A DNA stretch of 64,000 nucleotides from SMYC01 sp965197495 (GTDB taxonomy: Bacteria; Acidobacteriota; Vicinamibacteria; Marinacidobacterales; SMYC01): positions 7,254,001-7,318,000 of the forward strand of contig OZ240210.1 of the NCBI GenBank assembly GCA_965197495.1, written 5' to 3'. Made by a program: the position numbers and the translations under genes. Positions 18,224-27,617 of this stretch are shown piece by piece. Position 1 is the first letter of the stretch; every line of letters begins with the position of its first letter. The notes beneath the pieces are model-generated. The model was not told the origin of the DNA. It worked only from the letters and a program-made list of their open reading frames with translations, and did not search any database.

Positions 18224-19072
18224 ATGTCGCTCCATCACGACATCCCGCTCTCGGGAAGCTTCAACTGCTGGGCTCAGGCTTACGATCTGCCCGATCTGCT
18301 CCTGAAGATTAGCAGCCTGAAGCAAACGGGCGAGCTGCGCTTCATGAGCTCAGAGGCCGAGAAAACCGTGGTGCTGCACGATGGCGCGATCGTTTTCGCG
18401 AAGTCGTCCTCCGCGGATGACCGGCTGGGTCCGCACCTGTTGAAGGCGAAGAAGATCCGGTTCGAGCATCTGACGGAGCTCAGCCGATGCGTCACGCCCG
18501 AGCGGAGGTTCGGAGCCGTCCTCGTAGACAATGGGGTCCTCACACCGCACGACTTGGTTCAAGGTGTCGTCGGGCAAGTCCGCTCCATCATCCTCAGCCT
18601 CTTCCAGTGGACCGAAGCCGCTTATATCTTTGAGGAGAAGGAGCTCGCGAAGGAAACGATCGAGCTTTCCATTCCTCTTCCGAAGCTCATCGTCGACGGT
18701 GTGCGTGAAGTTTCCAGTTGGCGACGCATAGCACAAGGGATTGGATCGCTCGATGCAGTGTACCAGTCGAGCGACGGGATCGACGACTCCGTGAGAGCCG
18801 CAAAGCTCGACCCAGAAGGGCTCGAGCTCCACGCGGAGCTGAGAGGCCCGAAGACGATCGCAGAAGCTTGCGCCAGCTCCGAGCTCAGCGACTTCGAAGT
18901 TTGTCAGCTGCTCTGGGCTTTCATGGCGATGGGATGGCTCACCACGGCTGCCCAGAGCTCCGACGCCCCACCACCCCCTCAAACAAGCGAGCCAGAAGCC
19001 CCACTTCCTTTCGATGATGCTGACCTCGAGGGGCTCGACGCCGTCTTGAACAAGAGGCCCCTGTCCGAATAG
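18224..19072 (+). CDS. DUF4388-domain protein
   Basis: The first half is a DUF4388 (PF14332, PATAN-like) domain: LSGSFNCWAQAYDLPDLLLKI, then QTGELRFMS and VVLHDGAIVFAKSSSADDRLG. Such domains occur in bacterial signalling and motility regulators, often with receivers, PilZ or kinases. The second half has a winged-helix-like segment (PKTIAEACASSELSDFEVCQ LLWAF), similar in pattern to those in the kinase at 49.3 kb and in the fragment at 33.8 kb. The tail is acidic and Pro-rich. I start at ATG 18224 because GGAGG at about 18207 overlaps the alternative GTG at 18212. A TAGAAT box lies about 60 bp upstream. Confidence 0.75.
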   Translation: MSLHHDIPLSGSFNCWAQAYDLPDLLLKISSLKQTGELRFMSSEAEKTVVLHDGAIVFAKSSSADDRLGPHLLKAKKIRFEHLTELSRCVTPERRFGAVLVDNGVLTPHDLVQGVVGQVRSIILSLFQWTEAAYIFEEKELAKETIELSIPLPKLIVDGVREVSSWRRIAQGIGSLDAVYQSSDGIDDSVRAAKLDPEGLELHAELRGPKTIAEACASSELSDFEVCQLLWAFMAMGWLTTAAQSSDAPPPPQTSEPEAPLPFDDADLEGLDAVLNKRPLSE

Positions 19073-19112
19073 ACGCCTTGATATCCCCGCGCCGAACCGC
19101 TAGGGTTTAGAC

Positions 19113-19832
19113 GTGTCTATCCTACGTCTGCAACACATCGGAGTTGCGCTCGCGGACCACGATCTCGCCGTGGCCGGTCTAGAGCGCGTCGGCCTTCCAT
19201 CCAGAGACTTCCGAAACGACCAGGGGAAGGGATTCCAGTACGATTCACGGGTGCTTCTCGGAAACGAGTGCTGGCTGCACATCGTTCATAACTGGAACCC
19301 CGAATCCCGCGTGAACCGCTTCCTCAAGAACCGCAGCGAAGGCCTCGAGCATCTTGCGCTCGAGAGCGACGATATCGAGGCAGACGTTGCGCGCGTCAGA
19401 GACGCCGGCGTTCCAATTTTCGAGGATCGCATCTTCGACGCGAATGACGGGTTCGAAGCCTTCATCTACCCCGAGGACGGGATCGGCTTTACCGTTGAGC
19501 TCATAAAGCCGCATGCCACGAGCTGGAACTATCCTGACGACGCGCTCGGTCTCCCGGTGAGCGCGCTGCTCGGCAAGATCCGAGCACAGCGCGTCGGCGC
19601 CTATGTTCGTGACGTGGCGGAAGCGTCGCGCCGTTTCACGACACTCTTCGGGACGCCATCCGGAGACGAGCCCGGCACCATCGCGCTCGGCAACGTGGAG
19701 CTCCGTCTTCAGGCGAGCGCGGACCACGAGCCCGGATTGAAAGACCTCGAGCTCGAGACCGAAACCGGCGCGACGGGGGTGCACGACCTCGGTTTTCTCG
19801 CGCTCAAGTGCCGCGCGGCAGGCGATGTGTAA
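19113..19832 (+). CDS. VOC (glyoxalase/methylmalonyl-CoA epimerase-like) protein
   Basis: Two beta-alpha-beta-beta-beta modules typical of the vicinal oxygen chelate fold: LQHIGVALADHDLAVAGLER with a metal-ligand His, GLEHLALESDDIEADVARVR in the first half, and a second module around RVGAYVRDVAEASRRF. A possible metal Glu is in GFTVELIKP. Length (239 aa) is larger than methylmalonyl-CoA epimerase (about 135-150 aa), and the second module is poorly conserved. The start is GTG 19113. I cannot assign a substrate. Confidence 0.7.
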   Translation: MSILRLQHIGVALADHDLAVAGLERVGLPSRDFRNDQGKGFQYDSRVLLGNECWLHIVHNWNPESRVNRFLKNRSEGLEHLALESDDIEADVARVRDAGVPIFEDRIFDANDGFEAFIYPEDGIGFTVELIKPHATSWNYPDDALGLPVSALLGKIRAQRVGAYVRDVAEASRRFTTLFGTPSGDEPGTIALGNVELRLQASADHEPGLKDLELETETGATGVHDLGFLALKCRAAGDV

Positions 19833-19873
19833 GGCAGGGAGATGCCTGCCTTTAACAACCCAAAAGAAAAGCC

Positions 19874-19994
19874 AAGGAGAGGTGGGGATTAGGGGAGAGT
19901 TGGGGATAAGAGCAAGACACCCTTTTCTTACAAGCGGATCGAGCTTTATTCTCCACCACCTCTCCTCACATCCCCACCTCCCCTTTTCTTACAC
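19874..19994. repeat. dispersed inverted-repeat unit (GAGGTGGGGAT type)
   Basis: The gap between the VOC gene and threonine aldolase contains AAGGAGAGGTGGGGATTAG and GAGTTGGGGATAAGAGCAAG, followed after about 45 bp by the inverted arm CACATCCCCACCTCCCC with TTTTCTTAC. A second copy of both arms, in the other order, is at 55653-55745. The arms can pair into a long hairpin. It resembles REP-type intergenic repeats; nothing in it codes. Confidence 0.55.
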
Positions 19995-20020
19995 AGTTCA
20001 TGAGCATCGCGCTGTTGCGC

Positions 20021-20026
20021 TATCAT
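20021..20026 (+). promoter_or_regulatory. -10 box for leaderless threonine aldolase mRNA
   Basis: TATCAT ends 7 nt before the ATG at 20034, so transcription would start at or next to the start codon. No Shine-Dalgarno sequence lies between. Confidence 0.45.
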
Positions 20027-20033
20027 CGCTCAC

Positions 20034-21092
20034 ATGATCGACCTACGAAGCGACACCGTGACACGACCCACCGCGGCGATGCGCGACGCGATGGCGCGCG
20101 CAGAAGTGGGCGACGACGTTTATGGCGACGACCCGACCGTGGCCGCGCTCGAGGCGCGCACCGCGGAGATCCTCGGCAAAGAAGCCGCGGTCTACATGCC
20201 GACGGGAACGATGACGAACCAGGTCGCTCTCCGCGCGCACACGGAATCTGGGGACGAGATCCTGGCCGACATCGGAGCGCATATCTACGTCAACGAAGGG
20301 GGCGCGCCCGCCGGCCTGTCAGGCCTTCTCGTGCGGCCGATTTTGGGCAAGAACGGGATCTTTTCCGCCGAGCAGCTCGAGTTGGCTATGCGGGACCTCC
20401 ACCCCTTCAACCCCAGCACGATTGCCGCGCCGACGAAACTCGTCTGCCTCGAGAATACCCATAACGGTGGAGGGGGCACGGTTTGGCCGCTCGACACCAT
20501 GCGCGCCGTAGCCGAGGTCGCTCGGCGCCGCGCGATCCCGCTGCACCTGGATGGAGCTCGTCTGTGGCATGCCTCGGCGGCGACCGGCCATCCCGAATCG
20601 GACTACGCCGCTCCCTTCGACACCGTGAGCGTGTGTTTTTCCAAGGGCCTGGGTGCCCCGGTCGGCTCGGCTCTAGCCGGGAGCAAAGGTTTCATCCAGC
20701 GAGCGCGAAGGTTCAAGCAGATGTTCGGCGGAGGCTTCCGCCAGGCTGGTGTGATTGCGGCCGCGGCGCTCCATGGCCTGGAGAACCACCGCGGGCGCCT
20801 CGTCGAAGATCATGAGAAGGCGCGCGTGCTCGCGGAGGGGCTCGCCGCGTTCCCGGGGATCGAGCTCGACACCTCCCTCGTCCAAACCAATATTATTCGA
20901 TTCAGGGTGACGACGATCTCGTCGTTCGAGCTCGTGGAGCGCTGTCACGCTCGGGGGCTCCATATGTTGCCTACAGGAAAGAGCGGCGTGCGCGCTGTCC
21001 TCCATCAAGATATCGCACCCGACGCCGTCACACACGCCCTTTCGGTGCTGGAATCAGCCCTTAGCCAAGAAAACAAAGAAGTAAATGCCTAA
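20034..21092 (+). CDS. ltaE: low-specificity L-threonine aldolase
   Basis: PLP-dependent enzyme (352 aa) cleaving threonine and allo-threonine to glycine and acetaldehyde. The family opening MIDLRSDTVTRPTAAMR and GDDVYGDDPTV is exact; further motifs are MPTGTMTNQVAL, LENTHNGGGGTVWP, the aspartate motif PLHLDGARLWHA and the PLP-lysine motif VCFSKGLGAPVGS. Full length and apparently intact. It appears to be expressed from its own promoter immediately upstream. Downstream lies the heat-shock promoter, with no visible terminator between. Confidence 0.93.
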   Translation: MIDLRSDTVTRPTAAMRDAMARAEVGDDVYGDDPTVAALEARTAEILGKEAAVYMPTGTMTNQVALRAHTESGDEILADIGAHIYVNEGGAPAGLSGLLVRPILGKNGIFSAEQLELAMRDLHPFNPSTIAAPTKLVCLENTHNGGGGTVWPLDTMRAVAEVARRRAIPLHLDGARLWHASAATGHPESDYAAPFDTVSVCFSKGLGAPVGSALAGSKGFIQRARRFKQMFGGGFRQAGVIAAAALHGLENHRGRLVEDHEKARVLAEGLAAFPGIELDTSLVQTNIIRFRVTTISSFELVERCHARGLHMLPTGKSGVRAVLHQDIAPDAVTHALSVLESALSQENKEVNA

Positions 21093-21158
21093 TTTTCGAA
21101 AGAACCGCGAATGAGTGGTTCGACTAAATCTACATTACTCGCCCTAACATATACCTGC

Positions 21159-21187
21159 TTGACAAAAACTAAGAATTTGCGTACTAT
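21159..21187 (+). promoter_or_regulatory. sigma70 promoter of the heat-shock cluster
   Basis: TTGACA at 21159-21164 and TACTAT at 21182-21187 with a 17-bp spacer, close to consensus. The CIRCE operator begins 9 bp downstream, so HrcA bound there would block initiation or early elongation. Confidence 0.8.
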
Positions 21188-21196
21188 CCCTTTTTG

Positions 21197-21223
21197 TTAG
21201 CAGTCGAACGGGTCGAGTGCTAG
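21197..21223. promoter_or_regulatory. CIRCE operator (HrcA site)
   Basis: TTAGCAGTC, nine bases, then GAGTGCTAG. The consensus is TTAGCACTC-N9-GAGTGCTAA; each arm differs at one base. It lies between the sigma70 promoter and the hsp20 start. The repressor gene hrcA is not in the window. Confidence 0.88.
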
Positions 21224-21238
21224 CAAGCCCTCAAAAAG

Positions 21239-21685
21239 ATGCCATTTGTCCATTGGGACCCTGTGCATGAGTTCCTCTCCTTGCAGGAGCGAATGAACCG
21301 CTTGATCGATCAGACGTTGTCGCGCTCACGCGGGGATTCGGAGCTCTCCTCGACCGGCGCTTGGTCGCCGGCGGTCGACCTCTACGAGTCCGATCAGCAC
21401 TTGATCCTCAAAGCCGAGCTACCCGGCGTGAATCAGGACGACATCGAGCTCCGCATCGACGACGACCGCATCACGTTGCAGGGCGAGCGCCGGCTGGCAG
21501 AAACGGTGAGCGAAAAACAGTTTCTTCGGATGGAGCGGTCCCATGGCGCGTTCCATCGGACGTTCGACCTTCCGACACCTGTCGAGGCGGACGAAGTCAA
21601 AGCGGAGTTCAAAGCAGGGATCCTCACGGTCACGATACCGAAGCTTATCAGCGAGAAGAGCCGTCAGATCCCAATCAGCGGCTAG
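21239..21685 (+). CDS. small heat-shock protein, Hsp20 family
   Basis: An ATP-independent holdase of 148 residues with the alpha-crystallin domain: WSPAVDLYESDQHLILKAEL, then PGVNQDDIELRIDDDRITLQ, FHRTFDLPTPVEADEVKAEF and the diagnostic GILTVTIPK motif. The C-terminal IPI motif (RQIPISG) needed for oligomerisation is present. First gene behind the CIRCE operator and probably cotranscribed with groES-groEL. The ATG at 21239 has only a weak ribosome-binding site. A CTCGAG...CTCGAG-like hairpin followed by eight T at 21686-21727 may attenuate transcription into groES. Confidence 0.92.
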   Translation: MPFVHWDPVHEFLSLQERMNRLIDQTLSRSRGDSELSSTGAWSPAVDLYESDQHLILKAELPGVNQDDIELRIDDDRITLQGERRLAETVSEKQFLRMERSHGAFHRTFDLPTPVEADEVKAEFKAGILTVTIPKLISEKSRQIPISG

Positions 21686-21751
21686 CCGACGTTCTCGAGC
21701 TTTCGAGCCGGGCGGCGGTTTTTTTTGTTACGAAGGAGGAACAGGAGCGAA

Positions 21752-22039
21752 ATGAAGATCAAACCAATTAGGGACAACATCGTTGTCAAGCGGATGGATG
21801 AAGAGGAAAAGAAGATCGGCTCTATCATCATCCCCGATAGCGCGAAGGAAAAGCCACTAACGGCCGAGGTCATTGCTGTCGGTTCCGGCAGAACCCTGAA
21901 AGACGGAAAGAAAGTACCGCTCGAAGTCAAAGTCGGCGACAAAGTGCTCGTAGGCAAGTACTCGGGCTCTGAAGTGAAACTCGATGGCGACGAACTTCTC
22001 ATCCTCAAAGAGGACGAGGTTCTCGGAGTCGTGGGATAA
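21752..22039 (+). CDS. groS: co-chaperonin GroES
   Basis: Typical 95-residue GroES: MKIKPIRDNIVVKR, the mobile-loop region EEEKKIGSIIIPDSAKEK, and the ending LKEDEVLGVV. It caps the GroEL ring. The ATG at 21752 is preceded by AGGAGGAACAGGAG; an earlier TTG in frame at 21725 is unlikely. It lies 44 bp upstream of groEL. Confidence 0.96.
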   Translation: MKIKPIRDNIVVKRMDEEEKKIGSIIIPDSAKEKPLTAEVIAVGSGRTLKDGKKVPLEVKVGDKVLVGKYSGSEVKLDGDELLILKEDEVLGVVG

Positions 22040-22083
22040 CGTTTTGAAACCAGTTCATCGATTGAACGGAGGAATTTAGAAGA

Positions 22084-23736
<1,653 letters not shown>

Positions 23737-23793
23737 GGCGCACAAACAACAAAGCCCGGGCCTTTCGGCCCGGGCTTTTTTTGTTTGTGCGCC
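23737..23793 (+). terminator. rho-independent terminator after groEL
   Basis: A perfect 12-bp stem (AAAGCCCGGGCC, TTTC loop, GGCCCGGGCTTT) at 23751-23778 is followed by Ts. An outer inverted repeat GGCGCACAAAC (23737) / GTTTGTGCGCC (ends 23793) extends it, giving a very long stem that could work in both directions. Confidence 0.9.
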
Positions 23794-23796
23794 AGG

Positions 23797-23802
23797 TATA
23801 CT
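23797..23802 (+). promoter_or_regulatory. -10 box for a leaderless SDR mRNA
   Basis: TATACT lies 9 nt before the GTG at 23812, directly behind the groEL terminator. No ribosome-binding site is present. Confidence 0.45.
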
Positions 23803-23811
23803 CTCCCCCCT

Positions 23812-24588
23812 GTGAGACTCGAGAATAAGGTTGCGCTCGTTACGGGAGGGGGGGCCGGGATTGGGCGGGCTATTGCGCGGCAGCTCGATCGCGAAGGCGC
23901 GCGCGTCTACGTGAACGACATCGACCAGGTCACCGCTGAAGCAACGCTCGGCGCAGGTCGCGCGCTCGTCGCTGACGTCTCCGATAGTGCGCAGGTTTCG
24001 GCGATGTTCTCCGGACTCGAGAGGCTGGATGTTCTCGTCAATAATGCTGGTATTGGCGAGACGAAGGAGCGGTGGGACGGGCTCAATGCAAAAGCCGAAG
24101 CCCGCCTCCACGAGCAGCCTGTTGAGACGCACTGGGACATTACGGTCTCCATGGACGACACGACTTGGCGGCGCATGATGGCCGTTCATCTTGACGGTAT
24201 GTTTTTCTGCACGCGCGAGGCCCTTAAGAAAATGAGCTCGCAGTCGAGTGGCGTCATCATCAATCTTTCGAGTACGGCTGCGCTCGCCGGGCTCGCGGAC
24301 GCGCCTCACTACGCTGCGGCAAAGGCAGGTGTGCTCGGGTTCACTAAATCCGTGGCCAAGGAAGTCGGCTCGCGCGGCATTCGGGTGAACGCTATCGCTC
24401 CCGGTTTTACCGAAACGTCGATGACCCGCCACATCTCCGGTTCGGTGCGCGACGCTTCGCTCGGCAACATCCCTTTGGGGCGCTGGGCCACGCCAGACGA
24501 GATCGCGGCCGTTGCCGTTTTTCTCGCTTCGGACGAAGCGTCCTACATTACGGGACAGTGCCTCTCACCAAATGGCGGGGCGTACTGA
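23812..24588 (+). CDS. short-chain dehydrogenase/reductase
   Basis: Classical SDR oxidoreductase of 258 residues. The Rossmann motif VTGGGAGIGRAIA, the NNAGIG motif, the catalytic Ser in INLSSTAAL, and the YAAAKAG motif (Tyr and Lys) are all present, followed by IRVNAIAPGFTETSM and ending ITGQCLSPNGGAY. An acidic residue after the second strand (VYVNDID) suggests NAD rather than NADP. Substrate unknown. I start at GTG 23812 because the VRLENKVALV opening is normal for the family and a -10 box is directly upstream; an earlier TTG at 23785 would lie inside the terminator. Confidence 0.88.
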   Translation: MRLENKVALVTGGGAGIGRAIARQLDREGARVYVNDIDQVTAEATLGAGRALVADVSDSAQVSAMFSGLERLDVLVNNAGIGETKERWDGLNAKAEARLHEQPVETHWDITVSMDDTTWRRMMAVHLDGMFFCTREALKKMSSQSSGVIINLSSTAALAGLADAPHYAAAKAGVLGFTKSVAKEVGSRGIRVNAIAPGFTETSMTRHISGSVRDASLGNIPLGRWATPDEIAAVAVFLASDEASYITGQCLSPNGGAY

Positions 24589-24596
24589 AAGGCTGA

Positions 24597-24602
24597 TAGG
24601 CT
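24597..24602 (+). promoter_or_regulatory. -10 box for a leaderless symporter mRNA
   Basis: TAGGCT ends 6 nt before the GTG at 24609, placing the predicted transcription start at the initiation codon. Confidence 0.4.
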
Positions 24603-24608
24603 CAGCCC

Positions 24609-25871
24609 GTGACCGACGACGAAGCTTCCGGAACCCATAACCCCAGCCGGCTCACTCTCTACATCCTCATCGCCATCGTCCTCGCGGTCGTGGTCGCGCT
24701 CGCCACCCCCCACGTCGCCATGCAGTTCAAGGTCGGCGGCGAAATCTTTCTCCGTATCTTGATGATGATGGTCGTGCCTCTCGTCATGGCCAGTGTCATG
24801 AGCGGCATTATCGGTCTCGGCGACGTGCGCAAGCTCGGCAAGCCCGGGGTCGCCGCAGTCACCTATTACGGCACGACCACTGTGCTCGCCGTGCTTCTCG
24901 GTTTGGTCGCGGTCAACGTGATCGAGCCCGGCGTGGGCACCGTTGACCCCGAATATCTCGAATCGTTCACCGGGGAGGAAATCGCGCATCTCGAAGAGTC
25001 GAAGCCGGAATCGGTGGGAGACATTCTCGAAAATCTTGTCCTCATGCTCTTCACGCGCAACCTCATCCTGTCAGCGGCCGAGGCCAGCCTGCTGCCGCTC
25101 ATCTTCTTCTCGATCGTCTTCGCTTCTATGTTGACGACTATGGGCTCCCGCGTCCAGGCCATTACCGAGATGATCGTTCAAGTCAACGACGCGCTCTTGA
25201 ACTTCGTCTTGCTGCTAATGAACCTTGCGCCCTTCGGTATCTTCTGTCTCGTGACCGCGCGTTTCGGGGAGGCCCGCGCCGAGGGCCAATTCTTGGCCGT
25301 GCTCAGCCAGACGGGCTGGTACTTTCTGACGGTACTTCTCGCATTGGCGATCCACGCATTCGTGACACTTCCGTTCATCTATTGGGTGTTCACGAAAAAG
25401 AATCCCTACCGATTCATGGCTCAAATGTCGCAGGCGCTTCTCACCGCTTTTTCGACCGCGAGCTCCTCCGCGACGCTCCCCATCACGATGAAAAGCGCCA
25501 TCGCCAATGCCGGGATATCCAAGAAATCCGTCGAGTTCGTCATCCCCGTGGGCGCCACCATCAACATGGACGGCACTGCGCTCTACGAGGCCATTGCCGC
25601 GATCTTCATCGCGCAAGCGATCGGTCTCGAGCTCACCCTCGCGCAGCAAGGCGTCATTGCTGTAACCGCCACGCTCGCTGCTATCGGGGCCGCGGGCATC
25701 CCCGAAGCAGGGCTCGTCACCATGCTGATCGTCTTGGACGCGGTAGGCCTTCCTGCGGAATATATCGGTCTCATCCTCTCGGTCGACTGGCTCCTCGATC
25801 GTTTCCGCACGGCGACGAATACGCTCGGCGACTCCATCGGAGCGGCGGTCGTTGAAAAAGCATTCGACTGA
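24609..25871 (+). CDS. dicarboxylate/amino acid:cation symporter (DAACS family)
   Basis: Inner-membrane secondary transporter of 420 residues with the eight-helix plus two-hairpin GltP/DctA plan. Hairpin 1 shows ASSSATLPITMK, TM7 the cation-site motif NMDGTALYEA, hairpin 2 AAGIPEAGLVTM and TM8 VDWLLDRFRTATNTLGDS. The last motif carries the substrate-binding Asp/Arg/Thr/Asn set; an Arg in this position suggests acidic substrates such as glutamate, aspartate or C4-dicarboxylates. The loop after TM3 has an unusually acidic insertion (VDPEYLESFTGEEIAHLEES). Apparently intact. Confidence 0.9.
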   Translation: MTDDEASGTHNPSRLTLYILIAIVLAVVVALATPHVAMQFKVGGEIFLRILMMMVVPLVMASVMSGIIGLGDVRKLGKPGVAAVTYYGTTTVLAVLLGLVAVNVIEPGVGTVDPEYLESFTGEEIAHLEESKPESVGDILENLVLMLFTRNLILSAAEASLLPLIFFSIVFASMLTTMGSRVQAITEMIVQVNDALLNFVLLLMNLAPFGIFCLVTARFGEARAEGQFLAVLSQTGWYFLTVLLALAIHAFVTLPFIYWVFTKKNPYRFMAQMSQALLTAFSTASSSATLPITMKSAIANAGISKKSVEFVIPVGATINMDGTALYEAIAAIFIAQAIGLELTLAQQGVIAVTATLAAIGAAGIPEAGLVTMLIVLDAVGLPAEYIGLILSVDWLLDRFRTATNTLGDSIGAAVVEKAFD

Positions 25872-25898
25872 ACATGTCTCAACCCTATGAGGTGCTCC

Positions 25899-27617
25899 AT
25901 GCATTACGTCCGCCTGATCGCTCTTAGCGCGCTCGTTGCGGCTTCCGCCGGCGCCCAAGACATCGACCTTCTCATCCGTAACGGACGCGTTCTCGACGGG
26001 ACGGGGAACCCTGACTTCCGCGCGGACATCGCGATAAGCGGCAGCGCAATCCTGGCCGTTGGCAAGCTTTCTGGTAGGCGAGCACGGCGAACGATTGACG
26101 CGTCCGGACTCTTCGTGGCGCCCGGCTTCATCGACATGCATTCGCACGCGGACCGCGCGCTCGCGGGCGACGATCGCGAGGCGCGCAAAGCCCACAACCT
26201 CGTTGCGCAAGGCATCACGACCATCGTGGGAGGCCCTGATGGACGCAACCGCCTCTGGCCTATCTCGGCAGAGATCGCCGCGTTCCGCAAGATGGGCATC
26301 GCACTCAACGTCATACCCATGGTCGGGCACGCCACGGTGCGCGGCATCGTCATGGAGGACGACTACGAGCGGGTGGCAACGGACGAAGAGGTGCGGCGCA
26401 TGCAAGCCCTCGTACGGAAAGGAATGGAGGACGGGGCCTGGGGCATCGGCGCGGGCCCGGAATATCGACCGGGCCGTTTCAGCACGACCGAAGAGATCGT
26501 GGCACTCGCCGAGGTGGTCGCGAATTATGACGGGTTCTACTACGCACATCAAAGAAGCCAGTCCCCTCTCCCCCGCTGGCAGACCCCGAGTATCCTGGAA
26601 GAGGGCGGCTGGCGGCTCACCGCGACCGACGGCATGCAGGAGACGATCCGCATCGGCCGCGAGACGGGGATCCGCGTTGTCGGAAGCCACATCAAAGCCA
26701 AGGGGCCCACGACATGGGGCCATTCGTCGGTCGATATCAGGCTCATCGAGCAAGCGCGCGCGGAAGGCGTTCAGGTCTATCTCGATCAATATCCCTATGA
26801 AACTTTCGGTGGTGGTCCTGCAGGGGTCATCCCGTCATGGGGTTTCGCCGCGCCCGGCACCGATCGCAGCGGCGGGCTCGACGCGCCTCTCTGGCGCACC
26901 GACGGCATCTTCAAAAACCACAAAGAGAACTTGAGGAAGAATCTCGCGGATCCCGTGACGGGTCCGCTTCTCATCACCGATATCGAGCACGTGCTCGATC
27001 TGCAGGGAGGCGCCGCGCGCCACATCATCGTGGTCTTTCCCGAGGAGCCGTCCCTCATCGGCAAGACCCTCGCCGAAGTCGCTCGCGAGAACGGCAAGAG
27101 CGTCATCGACACGCTGGTGGACTTCGCGATGACGGGAACGGATGACGCACGCCACGGTGCGCTCTTCCGCCCGGTCGCCGGCGATCGCTTCGACGTCGAG
27201 AACTACATGCGCCAGGAATACACCGCGACCTCTACCGATGGCGGTGTGTCCATGAGAACGCGCCCCGGGCAGCATCCGCGCTATTACGGAACCTATCCGA
27301 GAAAGCTCGCGCATTACGTCCGGGAGCGCGACGTCGTGAGCCTCCCCTTCGCCATCCGCTCTTCCACCGGTCTCCCCGCGCAAATCATTGGCCTCGAGGA
27401 CCGCGGTTATCTACGTGAAGGCTACAAAGCCGATCTCGTCTTGTTCGATTTCGCGAGAATCCAGGATCGCGCGACGATCCTAGAGCCCGATCGCTATCCC
27501 GAAGGGATCGACTATGTAATCGTGAACGGAGAGCTCACCGTGGATGGCGGCGCGCGCACCGGCGCTCTCCCGGGCGTTGTCATCGTTCAGAATCAAGCGA
27601 ACGGGCGCGCTCCCTGA
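25899..27617 (+). CDS. N-acyl-D-amino-acid deacylase family amidohydrolase
   Basis: Secreted zinc amidohydrolase (572 aa) of the D-aminoacylase/dihydroorotase-like group. After a signal peptide (MHYVRLIALSALVAASAGAQ) come LIRNGRVLDGTGNP, APGFIDMHSHADRAL with the HxH metal ligands, GITTIVGGPDGR, VVGSHIKAKGP with a metal His, and the C-terminal GLEDRGYLREGYKADLVLFD. Family members hydrolyse N-acyl-D-amino acids or related amides. The ATG at 25899 follows a GAGGTG site; an ATG at 25887 is also in frame. The 3' end overlaps the convergent acyl-CoA ligase gene by 38 bp. Confidence 0.85.
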   Translation: MHYVRLIALSALVAASAGAQDIDLLIRNGRVLDGTGNPDFRADIAISGSAILAVGKLSGRRARRTIDASGLFVAPGFIDMHSHADRALAGDDREARKAHNLVAQGITTIVGGPDGRNRLWPISAEIAAFRKMGIALNVIPMVGHATVRGIVMEDDYERVATDEEVRRMQALVRKGMEDGAWGIGAGPEYRPGRFSTTEEIVALAEVVANYDGFYYAHQRSQSPLPRWQTPSILEEGGWRLTATDGMQETIRIGRETGIRVVGSHIKAKGPTTWGHSSVDIRLIEQARAEGVQVYLDQYPYETFGGGPAGVIPSWGFAAPGTDRSGGLDAPLWRTDGIFKNHKENLRKNLADPVTGPLLITDIEHVLDLQGGAARHIIVVFPEEPSLIGKTLAEVARENGKSVIDTLVDFAMTGTDDARHGALFRPVAGDRFDVENYMRQEYTATSTDGGVSMRTRPGQHPRYYGTYPRKLAHYVRERDVVSLPFAIRSSTGLPAQIIGLEDRGYLREGYKADLVLFDFARIQDRATILEPDRYPEGIDYVIVNGELTVDGGARTGALPGVVIVQNQANGRAP

